The notes beneath the pieces are model-generated. The model was not told the origin of the DNA. It searched no databases and saw only the letters and a list, made by a program, of their open reading frames with translations. The translations under genes and the position numbers were made by a program. From an uncultured Bacillota bacterium (lineage in GTDB: Bacteria; Bacillota; Clostridia; Lachnospirales; Lachnospiraceae), in NCBI GenBank assembly GCA_958352855.1, contig CATWQE010000022.1, positions 1-40,624 of the forward strand: a DNA stretch of 40,624 nucleotides, in the 5' to 3' direction. Positions 22,804-30,436 of the stretch are shown in pieces. Position 1 is the stretch's first letter. The number at the start of each line of letters is the position of its first letter.

Positions 22804-23580
22804 TTGTCAACGTATATAGAAAATTTTAAAAGATTCAGGCCACTGCTCAATGAGCTGGTATCAAGGGATATTAAGATAAAATACAGAAGATCCATTATGG
22901 GTGTTTTGTGGACTTTGTTGAATCCCCTGCTGATGATGATTGTATTATCTATTGTATTTTCAAATCTGTTTAAGTTCGACATTGAAAATTTTCCACTTTA
23001 TCTTTTAAGCGGACAGGTTATTTTTAACTTTTATTCAGATTCTACGAATAATGCCATGGGAGCTATTATTTTTAATGCGCCTTTGATAAAAAAGGTGTAT
23101 GTACCTAAATATCTTTTTGTAGTATCAAGAGTTGTGTCCAGTTTTATCAATCTTATGGCTGCCTTTACCGCCCTGTTGTTTGTGATGGTAGCTACAAGGG
23201 CAGAGCTTCACTGGACTGCACTGTTATCGTTTATTCCACTGGCGCTTCTGGTGATGTTTTCCCTGGGAGTTTCGCTGTTTCTTTCCGCTGTGGTGGTAAA
23301 ATTCAGGGATATTATGCATTTTTACTCTGTATTTATTACAGCGTTGATGTATCTGACACCTGTCATTTATCCCATGTCTATTTTGCCTCAGTGGATGAAA
23401 TATGTGGTATTGGCAAATCCTATTACCAATTATCTGATTATGTTCAGGGATACCATGCTGAACAATAGTATTCCTGGCGGGATGAATCTGCTGATTGGAG
23501 GCATAGAAGCAATTCTGGCAATGGTGATAGGACTGATTGTTTTTTATAAAAAGCAGGATGATTTTATTTTAAACTTATAG
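22804..23580 (+). CDS. ABC-2 type polysaccharide export permease (Wzm/TagG-like)
   Basis: The 258-residue protein has six hydrophobic helices and the ABC-2 signature region RDIKIKYRRSIMGVLWTLLNPLLMM near the N-terminus (written in parts: RDIKIKYRRS, GVLWTLLNPL). LTPVIYPMSILP and NPITNYLIMFRD are typical of Wzm/TagG/RfbA permeases. It forms the channel for an undecaprenyl-linked glycan. The TTG start at 22804 is chosen because GGAGGTG (22793-22799) lies just before it and because the predicted transcript begins after the upstream ATG at 22765. The ATPase gene follows after 13 bases. The substrate is probably a complete glycan chain, as in O-antigen or teichoic acid ABC export. Confidence 0.9.
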   Translation: MSTYIENFKRFRPLLNELVSRDIKIKYRRSIMGVLWTLLNPLLMMIVLSIVFSNLFKFDIENFPLYLLSGQVIFNFYSDSTNNAMGAIIFNAPLIKKVYVPKYLFVVSRVVSSFINLMAAFTALLFVMVATRAELHWTALLSFIPLALLVMFSLGVSLFLSAVVVKFRDIMHFYSVFITALMYLTPVIYPMSILPQWMKYVVLANPITNYLIMFRDTMLNNSIPGGMNLLIGGIEAILAMVIGLIVFYKKQDDFILNL

Positions 23581-23593
23581 GGGAGAATGTGCC

Positions 23594-24328
23594 ATGGAAA
23601 ATAAGCCGATTGTGGAAGTCCAGCAGGTTTCCATGAAATTTAATCTGGCATCAGAAAAATTTGATAGTTTTAAAGAATACTTTATTAAGACGTTGAAGAA
23701 ACAGATATCCTACAATGAATTTTGGGCGCTGAACGATATTTCTTTTTCTCTGGAAAAAGGAGATTCCTTAGGTCTCATTGGACTGAATGGAAGTGGGAAG
23801 AGTACCATGCTGAAAATTATTGCAGGAGTTTTGAAGCCAACAAAAGGAAATGTGATTGTCCGGGGAAATGTTGCCCCTTTAATTGAACTGGGAGCAGGCT
23901 TTGACTATGACCTGACAGCAGGAGAGAATATTTATCTAAACGGTGCTATTCTGGGATATTCCAAAGAACAGATGAATACGTATTATGAGGATATTGTGGA
24001 ATTTTCAGAATTAAAGGATTTTATGAATATTCCGGTGAAAAATTTTTCCTCAGGTATGATTTCAAGATTAGCCTTTGCTATTGCTACCATTGGACAGCCG
24101 GATATCCTGATTGTAGATGAAGTGTTGTCTGTAGGTGATTTTCATTTCCAGACAAAGTGTGAGGCCAGGATTCGGAAAATGAAGGAAGCAGGAACTACCA
24201 TTTTGTTCGTATCTCACAGTATTGACCAGGTTCAGAGCTTATGCTCCAAGGTGGTCTGGCTGGAAAAGGGCAGACTGAAAATGATGGGAGATGCTATGGA
24301 AGTAGGAGAAATTTACAGACAATCATAA
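23594..24328 (+). CDS. polysaccharide export ATPase (Wzt/TagH-like)
   Basis: The 244-residue protein is an ABC ATPase of the polysaccharide/polyol phosphate exporter family. Walker A is GLNGSGKST (about residues 64-72), the signature FSSGMISRLAFA, Walker B DILIVDEVLSVGD and H-loop FVSHS. It has the extended N-terminal region before the first strand (KFNLASEKFDSFKEYFIKTL) that contacts the permease. It ends right after the nucleotide-binding domain: the carbohydrate-binding C-terminal domain of Wzt proteins that read a chain-end cap is missing, so the glycan is probably recognised in the TarH/KpsT way. RBS GGGGAG precedes the ATG. Confidence 0.92.
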   Translation: MENKPIVEVQQVSMKFNLASEKFDSFKEYFIKTLKKQISYNEFWALNDISFSLEKGDSLGLIGLNGSGKSTMLKIIAGVLKPTKGNVIVRGNVAPLIELGAGFDYDLTAGENIYLNGAILGYSKEQMNTYYEDIVEFSELKDFMNIPVKNFSSGMISRLAFAIATIGQPDILIVDEVLSVGDFHFQTKCEARIRKMKEAGTTILFVSHSIDQVQSLCSKVVWLEKGRLKMMGDAMEVGEIYRQS

Positions 24329-24341
24329 GTAGGTGGAAAAT

Positions 24342-24950
24342 ATGAAGAAAAGAATGAAGCGTATTCTGGGAATAATATTGCTTATTGTGTTTGCTTTTTT
24401 CTACGCACACATAGCAAAGGTTCATAACATTTATAATAAGGAAATAGACCCTTCTGCGTATTCTAATACAGGAGTTTTAACCCAGTTAGGTGTGCAGCAG
24501 GAGTTTGTATGTGAAGAAGAGCATCTGGATGGCATCCGGATTAAAAGTACGGTTTTTAACTCCGCAGAGAATACGAAGTTACAGTATCAGTTAAAAAATC
24601 TTTCCACAGGAGTGGTGGTTGCCACAGGAGAGGTGGAAGGAAAAGAAATTAAAAACAGCAAGTTTTTTGAGTTTTCCTTTGACCGTGTGGAAAACTGTAA
24701 AGAAGTACCCTTTGAATTTTCAGTATATACCAATGTACCCCTGGGGGAAACCTCCGGAGCGGGATTTTCCTATGAACAGGCAAAGGAAGAGAACACATCT
24801 CTGACTGTAGCGGGGGAAAAGGTAGAAAACGGAACATTGATTTTAAAAACAGTTACCCAGCGTTTTGATGTGGAAACCTTCTGTGTCTTTTTGATATTTG
24901 CGCTGTATGTGATTTTGTTTATGAGATTTTTATATAATCTTTTCAAATAA
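24342..24950 (+). CDS. unknown membrane-anchored protein in the export operon
   Basis: The 202-residue protein has an N-terminal membrane helix (ILGIILLIVFAFFYAHIA, about 8-25), an external segment of about 145 residues rich in beta-type alternation (GIRIKSTVFNSAENTKLQYQL region), and a C-terminal helix (TFCVFLIFALYVILFMRFLY). No family is recognised. The external part looks like a small beta-sandwich and could bind sugar or guide the glycan, which is inference. The ATG at 24342 follows AGGTGG; a GTG at 24333 is the alternative. It is placed between the exporter ATPase and the first glycosyltransferase, 13 bases after the former, so it belongs to the same operon. Confidence 0.75.
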   Translation: MKKRMKRILGIILLIVFAFFYAHIAKVHNIYNKEIDPSAYSNTGVLTQLGVQQEFVCEEEHLDGIRIKSTVFNSAENTKLQYQLKNLSTGVVVATGEVEGKEIKNSKFFEFSFDRVENCKEVPFEFSVYTNVPLGETSGAGFSYEQAKEENTSLTVAGEKVENGTLILKTVTQRFDVETFCVFLIFALYVILFMRFLYNLFK

Positions 24951-24988
24951 AAGAACTACAGAGTGGAATATGGCAGAAAGGAAATCGA

Positions 24989-26737
24989 GTGGAAAATATG
25001 AAACCTATCATGCAAAAAGTAAAAAATGCAGTTCAGATTTACAGGGATTATGGAACAAGATCTTTTATCAAAAGATTGGAAAATAAGCGTTATCATAAGA
25101 AACCTGGAATAAAAACTGTGCAGGCAGCTCATATAGTTCCAGAAGAGGAACTGGAGGCGCAGAGAAAAAGAAAATTTGAAAATAGTATAAAGTTTAGTAT
25201 TATTACACCTCTTTATAATACGCCCAGAAATTTTCTGATTGAGCTTTTAGATTCTATGGAAAAGCAGACCTATGGAAACTGGGAATTGTGTCTGGCAGAT
25301 GGCAGTGACAAAGAGCATGAGTATGTAGGAAAAATCTGCCAAAAGAGAGCAGAGCAGGACTCAAGGATTGTATATTACCATTTGCCGGAAAACAAAGGGA
25401 TTTCTGAGAATACCAATGCATGTATTCAGCTTGCAACAGGAGAATATTTTGGATTGCTGGATCATGATGATTTGCTTCATCCAAGTGCTTTATATGAGGT
25501 TATGAAGGCAATAGAAGAAACCAAAGCAGAGTTCTTATATACAGATGAGGTAAAATTTGCGGGGAAAATTGAAGAAATTCAAGACCCTATGATGTTTAAT
25601 CTGAAACCGGGATTTGGAAAGGATGATTTGCGTTCCCACAATTATATTTGTCACTTTACAGTATTTCACAAGAGACTGCTGGAAGGGGAACAGGAATTTT
25701 ACCGCAAGGAATGTGATGGAAGCCAGGATCATGACATGGTTCTGCGTTTGACCGAAAAAACTACCAGGATTACACATATTCCCAAGGTATTGTATTACTG
25801 GCGGGTTCATGACAATTCTGTATCAAAGGATTTAGGAACAAAGCTCTATGCAGTAGATTCTGCCATCAGGGCTATTGACCAGCAGCTTATAAGGACAGGG
25901 GAGAATGGCAAAGCAGCCAGCAACCTGCCTTTTCAGACGATTTATCGAATTAACTATGAACTGAAAGAAGAGTTTAAGGTATCTTTGATTCTGCATGGAA
26001 CAGAGAAACTGGAAGAGCTGGAAGAGTGTATCAGAAATTTAGAAGAAAATACAGACTATAAAAATTTGGAACTGCTTTATTTTGCAGAGAAGGATTTAGA
26101 AATCACCCTTCGGGATGGAATCAGACTTCACAGGATTTCTTTGGATAAGGGAAAAAGTAAAGCCTGGAACTGGAATCAGGCGGTGAAAGAAGCACAAGGG
26201 GAAATTTTGCTGCTTTTCGATACCAGATGTAGGCCAATAGAAAAAAACTGGATAAAAGAAATGCTGATGTTCAGTCAAAGAGAGGATGTATGTGCAGTTG
26301 GTCCTAAAATGTATTACAAAGATGACAGGATTGCATATGCGGGAATTGCATTAGATAGAGAAACGAAAACAGGATTGCGGCTTTTGTGTGAGCATGATAC
26401 CAGAGCAGATATTGGTTATGAGGCTTTGCTTTGCCATGTGAGGGAGACAACGGGGGTTTCAGCAGCATGCATGATGTTTTCAAAGAAAGTGTGGAGAGAG
26501 CTTCAAGGGTTTGCAAATGCTTGTAAAGGTTATGAGGATATTGACTTTTGTCTAAGAGGAATGGAAAAAGGGAAGAACAATGTTTGGACATGTTTCGCCC
26601 AGATTCGTTTTACCGGACAAGAGCTCATAGAGGAGAAGAAAGAAGAAGAGAGAAACCGGTTTATAACTGTTTGGAGTCAGCAGTTTGACCAAGAACAATG
26701 TTATCATCCACTGTGGAAGATATTGCGGATAGTATAG
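24989..26737 (+). CDS. GT2 glycosyltransferase with tandem GT-A domains, second one degenerate
   Basis: The 582-residue protein has two GT-A domains. The first (about residues 65-300) is intact: FSIITPLYNTP, KGISENTN, and GLLDHDDLL with the metal-binding DHDD. The second (about 325-560) aligns with the second domain of the paralogue at 30437 but has LLLFDTRCRPIEKNW where that one has LLFLNNDTEIITPEW, so the metal-binding acids are lost, while the base-like GYEDIDFCLRG is kept. It probably adds one sugar, with the second domain structural. A GTG start (24989, after AAAGGA) and an ATG (24998) are both possible. The gene lies 38 bases after the unknown membrane protein. Confidence 0.85.
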   Translation: MENMKPIMQKVKNAVQIYRDYGTRSFIKRLENKRYHKKPGIKTVQAAHIVPEEELEAQRKRKFENSIKFSIITPLYNTPRNFLIELLDSMEKQTYGNWELCLADGSDKEHEYVGKICQKRAEQDSRIVYYHLPENKGISENTNACIQLATGEYFGLLDHDDLLHPSALYEVMKAIEETKAEFLYTDEVKFAGKIEEIQDPMMFNLKPGFGKDDLRSHNYICHFTVFHKRLLEGEQEFYRKECDGSQDHDMVLRLTEKTTRITHIPKVLYYWRVHDNSVSKDLGTKLYAVDSAIRAIDQQLIRTGENGKAASNLPFQTIYRINYELKEEFKVSLILHGTEKLEELEECIRNLEENTDYKNLELLYFAEKDLEITLRDGIRLHRISLDKGKSKAWNWNQAVKEAQGEILLLFDTRCRPIEKNWIKEMLMFSQREDVCAVGPKMYYKDDRIAYAGIALDRETKTGLRLLCEHDTRADIGYEALLCHVRETTGVSAACMMFSKKVWRELQGFANACKGYEDIDFCLRGMEKGKNNVWTCFAQIRFTGQELIEEKKEEERNRFITVWSQQFDQEQCYHPLWKILRIV

Positions 26738-26747
26738 GAGGTAATCA

Positions 26748-28955
26748 ATGGAAGGGATAGGTTCTCTTGGAAGAAAAACTTTAAAAGCATTGAAAGAGGA
26801 AGGCGTTACAGGTGTTGCCAGAAAAACAGTAAGTTATATTCATACAGCAAAGGTTCGAAAGCAGCAGTTGAAGTATATAGGAAAAACTTATAAAGATGTG
26901 TTATTTATTAATGGATGTGATTATAACGCACTGCCCCATCCGCCACGCTACAGGGTACAGCATCAAATGGAGCAGCTTAAGGCAAACAATATTGACTGTG
27001 ATGAAAACTTTTATTTGCATCTGAGTATAGAGCAGGTGAGAAATTACAGAGCTTTTGTGATTTTCAGATGTCCTTATACAGAAGAACTGGGAGAATTTAT
27101 ACGACTGGCTAAAGAATTGAATAAAACAGTCATTTATGATATTGATGACTTGGTTATTGATACAAAATATACGGACACCATTAAATACCTGGATACCATG
27201 TCACCGGAAGAACGAAAAGGATATGACGAAGGTGTCTGCAATATGCAAAAGGTACTGAAAATGTGTGACGCTGCCATTACAACTACAGAAGGTATGGCAG
27301 AAGAATTAAAACATTATGTACCAAAGGTTTTTATTAACCGAAATACCGCATCTGAAGAAATGCTGCAGCTTTCAGAAGAAGCCTATGAAAAAGCAGTGGC
27401 TGAGAAAACAGCGAAAGGCAGAAAAACAGTAAAATTAGGGTATTTCAGTGGAAGTATTACCCACAATGATGATTTTGTTTTAATCCAGCCTGCAGTTGCA
27501 AAAATCATGGAAAAATACCCACAGACGGAACTTCACATTGCCGGAATCCTGGATATTCCTAAGGAATTTGAAGCTTTTAAAGAGAGGGTGATTGCCCATC
27601 CTTTTGCTGACTGGAAGAAGCTTCCTGAAATGATTGCATCTATGGACATTAATCTGGCTCCATTAGAAGAGAGTATTTTTAATGAAGCAAAATCAGAGAA
27701 TAAATGGGTAGAGGCAGCATTAGTTCGTGTACCGACGATTGCAAGCAATCTGGGCGCTTTCAAAAGGATGATTGTGCATAATGAAACAGGAATTCTGGCC
27801 AATACCTGTGAGGAATGGTATAAAGGCCTGGAAACTCTGATAGTAGATACGCAGAAAAGAGAACGTATTGCCAAAGCAGCCTATGATTACTGCAAAGTGC
27901 ATTGTGTAACATTGTATACAGGATTCCCTCTTATGAAATTTATTAAGAGTATGTATGTTCCCAATATTGCAATGGTGTTGCCGGCTTTAAATATCAGCGG
28001 AGGCATTATGGTGGCTTTTGAGCATTGCAAGGTGCTGCGGGAACATGGATATGATGTTACTATTATTAATGATGATATTGATGACAGTACCTGGTGCGAA
28101 TTTCAGGGAATCAAATTTCCGGTATTGCCAAGCAGAGAAAGTATTATCTGTGGACACTTTGATAAGGCGGTTGCAACCATGTGGTCTACAGTGAAATTTT
28201 TGGAGGGATATTCTAACATCGGACAACGCTATTATCTGGTACAGAATTTTGAAACCAATTTTTATGAACCTATGGATCCTCTTAGAATTGAAGCAAACCA
28301 GAAATATTCGCCCAAAGTGGATGTGCAGTTTTTGACTATTTCCAAATGGTGTGAAAAGTGGTTGAAAGAGGATTATGAACAGGAAGCCAGATATTTGCCA
28401 AATGGAATCCATACAGAAAATTATCGGCCTGTAAAACGGGATTTTTCAGGAAAAATCAGAATTCTTATTGAAGGAGACTGCGGTGTTTATTATAAAAATG
28501 TAGATGAAAGTTTCCGTATTACCAATCAGTTGGATCACAGTAAATATGAAATCTGGTATATGTCCTATAATGCAGAGCCCAAAGAGTGGTATCATGTGGA
28601 TAAATTCCTTCATAAGATACCATTTAGTGAAGTGGCAGAGGTATACCGTCAGTGTCATATCCTGTTGAAAACCAGCTTTCTGGAGAGCTTTTCCTATCCT
28701 CCATTGGAGATGATGGCAACGGGAGGTTATGCAGTGGTTGTGCCAAATGATGGAAATCAGGAATATCTGGTGGACGGGAAAAACTGTCTGCTCTATCCAT
28801 GTGGAGACCTGGAAGCAGGGCTTGCTGCAATCGAAAGAATCAGTACAGATTCGGAATTGAGAGAAACCTTATACCAGGGAGGTCTGGAAACAGCAAAAGT
28901 TCGGGACTGGAAGAGTCTGGAGCAGGATATTTTGAAATTTTATGATTGTGAATAA
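26748..28955 (+). CDS. large glycosyltransferase with two GT4-like halves (WsaF-like C-terminal half)
   Basis: The 735-residue protein joins two GT-B regions. The N-terminal half (about 40-400) has PPRYRVQHQMEQLK and a GT4-like C-domain (KLGYFSGSITHNDDF, NLAPLEESIFNEAKS, KWVEAALVRVPTIAS). The second half (about 405-735) begins NIAMVLPALNISGGIMVAF, includes YLVQNFETNFYE, and ends with ESFSYPPLE (the EX7E pair of GT4). The second half resembles WsaF-type rhamnosyltransferases of Gram-positive S-layer glycan loci, so a rhamnose-containing polymer is a reasonable guess. ATG has a strong AGGAGG site overlapping the upstream stop. It is followed by a bidirectional terminator. Donor specificity is not readable from sequence. 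Confidence 0.85.
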   Translation: MEGIGSLGRKTLKALKEEGVTGVARKTVSYIHTAKVRKQQLKYIGKTYKDVLFINGCDYNALPHPPRYRVQHQMEQLKANNIDCDENFYLHLSIEQVRNYRAFVIFRCPYTEELGEFIRLAKELNKTVIYDIDDLVIDTKYTDTIKYLDTMSPEERKGYDEGVCNMQKVLKMCDAAITTTEGMAEELKHYVPKVFINRNTASEEMLQLSEEAYEKAVAEKTAKGRKTVKLGYFSGSITHNDDFVLIQPAVAKIMEKYPQTELHIAGILDIPKEFEAFKERVIAHPFADWKKLPEMIASMDINLAPLEESIFNEAKSENKWVEAALVRVPTIASNLGAFKRMIVHNETGILANTCEEWYKGLETLIVDTQKRERIAKAAYDYCKVHCVTLYTGFPLMKFIKSMYVPNIAMVLPALNISGGIMVAFEHCKVLREHGYDVTIINDDIDDSTWCEFQGIKFPVLPSRESIICGHFDKAVATMWSTVKFLEGYSNIGQRYYLVQNFETNFYEPMDPLRIEANQKYSPKVDVQFLTISKWCEKWLKEDYEQEARYLPNGIHTENYRPVKRDFSGKIRILIEGDCGVYYKNVDESFRITNQLDHSKYEIWYMSYNAEPKEWYHVDKFLHKIPFSEVAEVYRQCHILLKTSFLESFSYPPLEMMATGGYAVVVPNDGNQEYLVDGKNCLLYPCGDLEAGLAAIERISTDSELRETLYQGGLETAKVRDWKSLEQDILKFYDCE

Positions 28956-28975
28956 AAAAATTCTTATTTAGACGC

Positions 28976-29018
28976 AAATGCAGCACCTTCATACCGTTTC
29001 AGTGAAGGTGCTGCATTT
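28976..29018. terminator. bidirectional terminator between convergent genes
   Basis: A perfect 16-bp stem (AAATGCAGCACCTTCA 28976-28991 with its complement 29003-29018) encloses an 11-base loop. On the + strand the stem's T residues run on to 29021, ending the GT4 transcript; on the - strand the complementary T stretch follows dacA, whose stop is at 29033. Confidence 0.9.
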
Positions 29019-29032
29019 TTTGTTTGCTATTT

Positions 29033-30280
29033 TCAGTTCAATTTTCTTTTTTTCTTCTTTTTCGGTCTTTTAGAATCCAACACTGCCTTTACAATTACTA
29101 CAATCAGAATGATAACAAGGGCAGCCAGAATCACCATCATCACCGGGAAGATAACAGGAGAACCAATCTGGATTTCAGACACTCCTGTTTTTACCAGGGA
29201 CATATCTGAGGTGGTTCTGGTTTTTACTTCCATGGGAAGAGAGGCATAAACCTTCAGGATTTCACTTCCCTGATAAGAATAGGTTCTGGTACGAAGATTG
29301 GGGCTGTCCTCTTCCTTGATTGCCAGACTGCCAGGAGAGACATTTTTTGGCAGCACTGCATACCCTGCGGGATTTTCTTCATCCATCCAGTACACAGGCT
29401 CCATATGAAAATTATTAAAACCATAGTCAAAAAGCGCTGTGGTGTCTGTGAAGCGGTCTTTTCCTTCAGAACGCATGACAACACAAATCAGAGTCATATT
29501 GTCCCGTCTGGCGGCTGTAACCAGGGTGTTTCTGGCGGCTTCTGTATGGCCGGTTTTTCCTGCAAGAACACCTTCATAATGGGAATCTCCGTCTGCGATA
29601 AGAGCATTGGTATTGGAAAGATTTCTGGCAGAAGCGGTCATATTAGTAGGCGGAATGGTATAAGCAGAAGCACCGGAAATCTTACAGAAATCTTCATTTG
29701 CTACTGCGGCAGCCAGAATTTTTGCCAAATCATGGGCAGTGGTATAGTGATTCGGATCAGGAAGGCCATTGGCATTCACAAAATGGGTGTTTTCGCATCC
29801 CAGTTCTGCGGCGCGCTCATTCATCATGGCTGTAAAATTGCTTACAGAACCGGCCACCCGGACAGCCATCTGGGTACAGACTTCATTGGCAGAAGCCAGC
29901 ATAATGGCATAAAGACATTGTTCTACCGTAAGCTGTTCTCCAACCTTGGCGTCAATGGTGGAGTTGCCGGGCTCTAAATCCGGTGTAATTACATCTGTAA
30001 AGGTAATAACTTCGCTTAAATCTTCAATATTTTCCAAAATCAGTAAAGCAGTCATAACCTTGGTGGTGCTGGCAGGGTAACGGACTTCATCCATGCCTTT
30101 GTCAAAAAGCACCTGTCCGGTAGCAGCTTCCATTAATATTCCCGTTTCATTGGAAATCTCAGGAGCCTGTGGCCAGCCTTTTGGAAAGGTTTTAGCAGAC
30201 ACCGAAACAGGCATCTGTAAGAGTAATAGAAGCGCCAGAAAAGGGCACAATAGTTTTAAAATAGGGTGTTTCTGTTTCAA
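29033..30280 (-). CDS. dacA: D-alanyl-D-alanine carboxypeptidase (PBP5/DacA type)
   Basis: The 415-residue serine peptidase (S11 family) has a signal peptide ending VSVSA (about residue 29), S71-TT-K74, S131-A-N133 and K243-TG motifs, and then a C-terminal domain with a membrane helix (FPVMMVILAALVIILIVV) and a lysine-rich tail. It trims the terminal D-alanine from peptidoglycan stem peptides. The start is read as TTG at 30280, because AAAGGAG lies eight bases upstream and the predicted promoter -10 is close. ATG at 30298 and at 30322 give longer forms; the 30322 one overlaps the promoter. It is the only reverse-strand protein gene here and splits the glycopolymer locus, convergent with the GT4 gene. 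Confidence 0.93.
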   Translation of the reverse strand: MKQKHPILKLLCPFLALLLLLQMPVSVSAKTFPKGWPQAPEISNETGILMEAATGQVLFDKGMDEVRYPASTTKVMTALLILENIEDLSEVITFTDVITPDLEPGNSTIDAKVGEQLTVEQCLYAIMLASANEVCTQMAVRVAGSVSNFTAMMNERAAELGCENTHFVNANGLPDPNHYTTAHDLAKILAAAVANEDFCKISGASAYTIPPTNMTASARNLSNTNALIADGDSHYEGVLAGKTGHTEAARNTLVTAARRDNMTLICVVMRSEGKDRFTDTTALFDYGFNNFHMEPVYWMDEENPAGYAVLPKNVSPGSLAIKEEDSPNLRTRTYSYQGSEILKVYASLPMEVKTRTTSDMSLVKTGVSEIQIGSPVIFPVMMVILAALVIILIVVIVKAVLDSKRPKKKKKRKLN

Positions 30281-30310
30281 TAGTTTATCTCCTTTCATGC
30301 AGATAATCCC

Positions 30311-30339
30311 AGTATAACACATTAAAGGTTTTCTTTAAA
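30311..30339 (-). promoter_or_regulatory. candidate dacA promoter
   Basis: On the reverse strand: -35 TTTAAA (30339-30334), 17-base spacer, -10 TATACT (30316-30311). Transcription would start near 30304, just upstream of the RBS at 30295-30289. The -35 is weak. Confidence 0.45.
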
Positions 30340-30361
30340 CAAAAAATATGGTAAAATGAGC

Positions 30362-30403
30362 CTTGCAGAGCCCTGCGTGTACGCAGAGGTAAAAGGATGC
30401 AAG
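30362..30403 (+). other. nested hairpin in the leader of the 30437 glycosyltransferase
   Basis: An outer stem CTTGCA (30362-30367) / TGCAAG (30398-30403) encloses an inner hairpin CTGCG-TGTA-CGCAG (30373-30386). It lies 33 bases before the ATG, in a 114-base divergent gap with dacA. There is no T run, so it is not a terminator. It could be a leader structure or chance. Confidence 0.4.
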
Positions 30404-30436
30404 AACAAATTGGAAAGTTAAGGCAGGTGTATAGAA

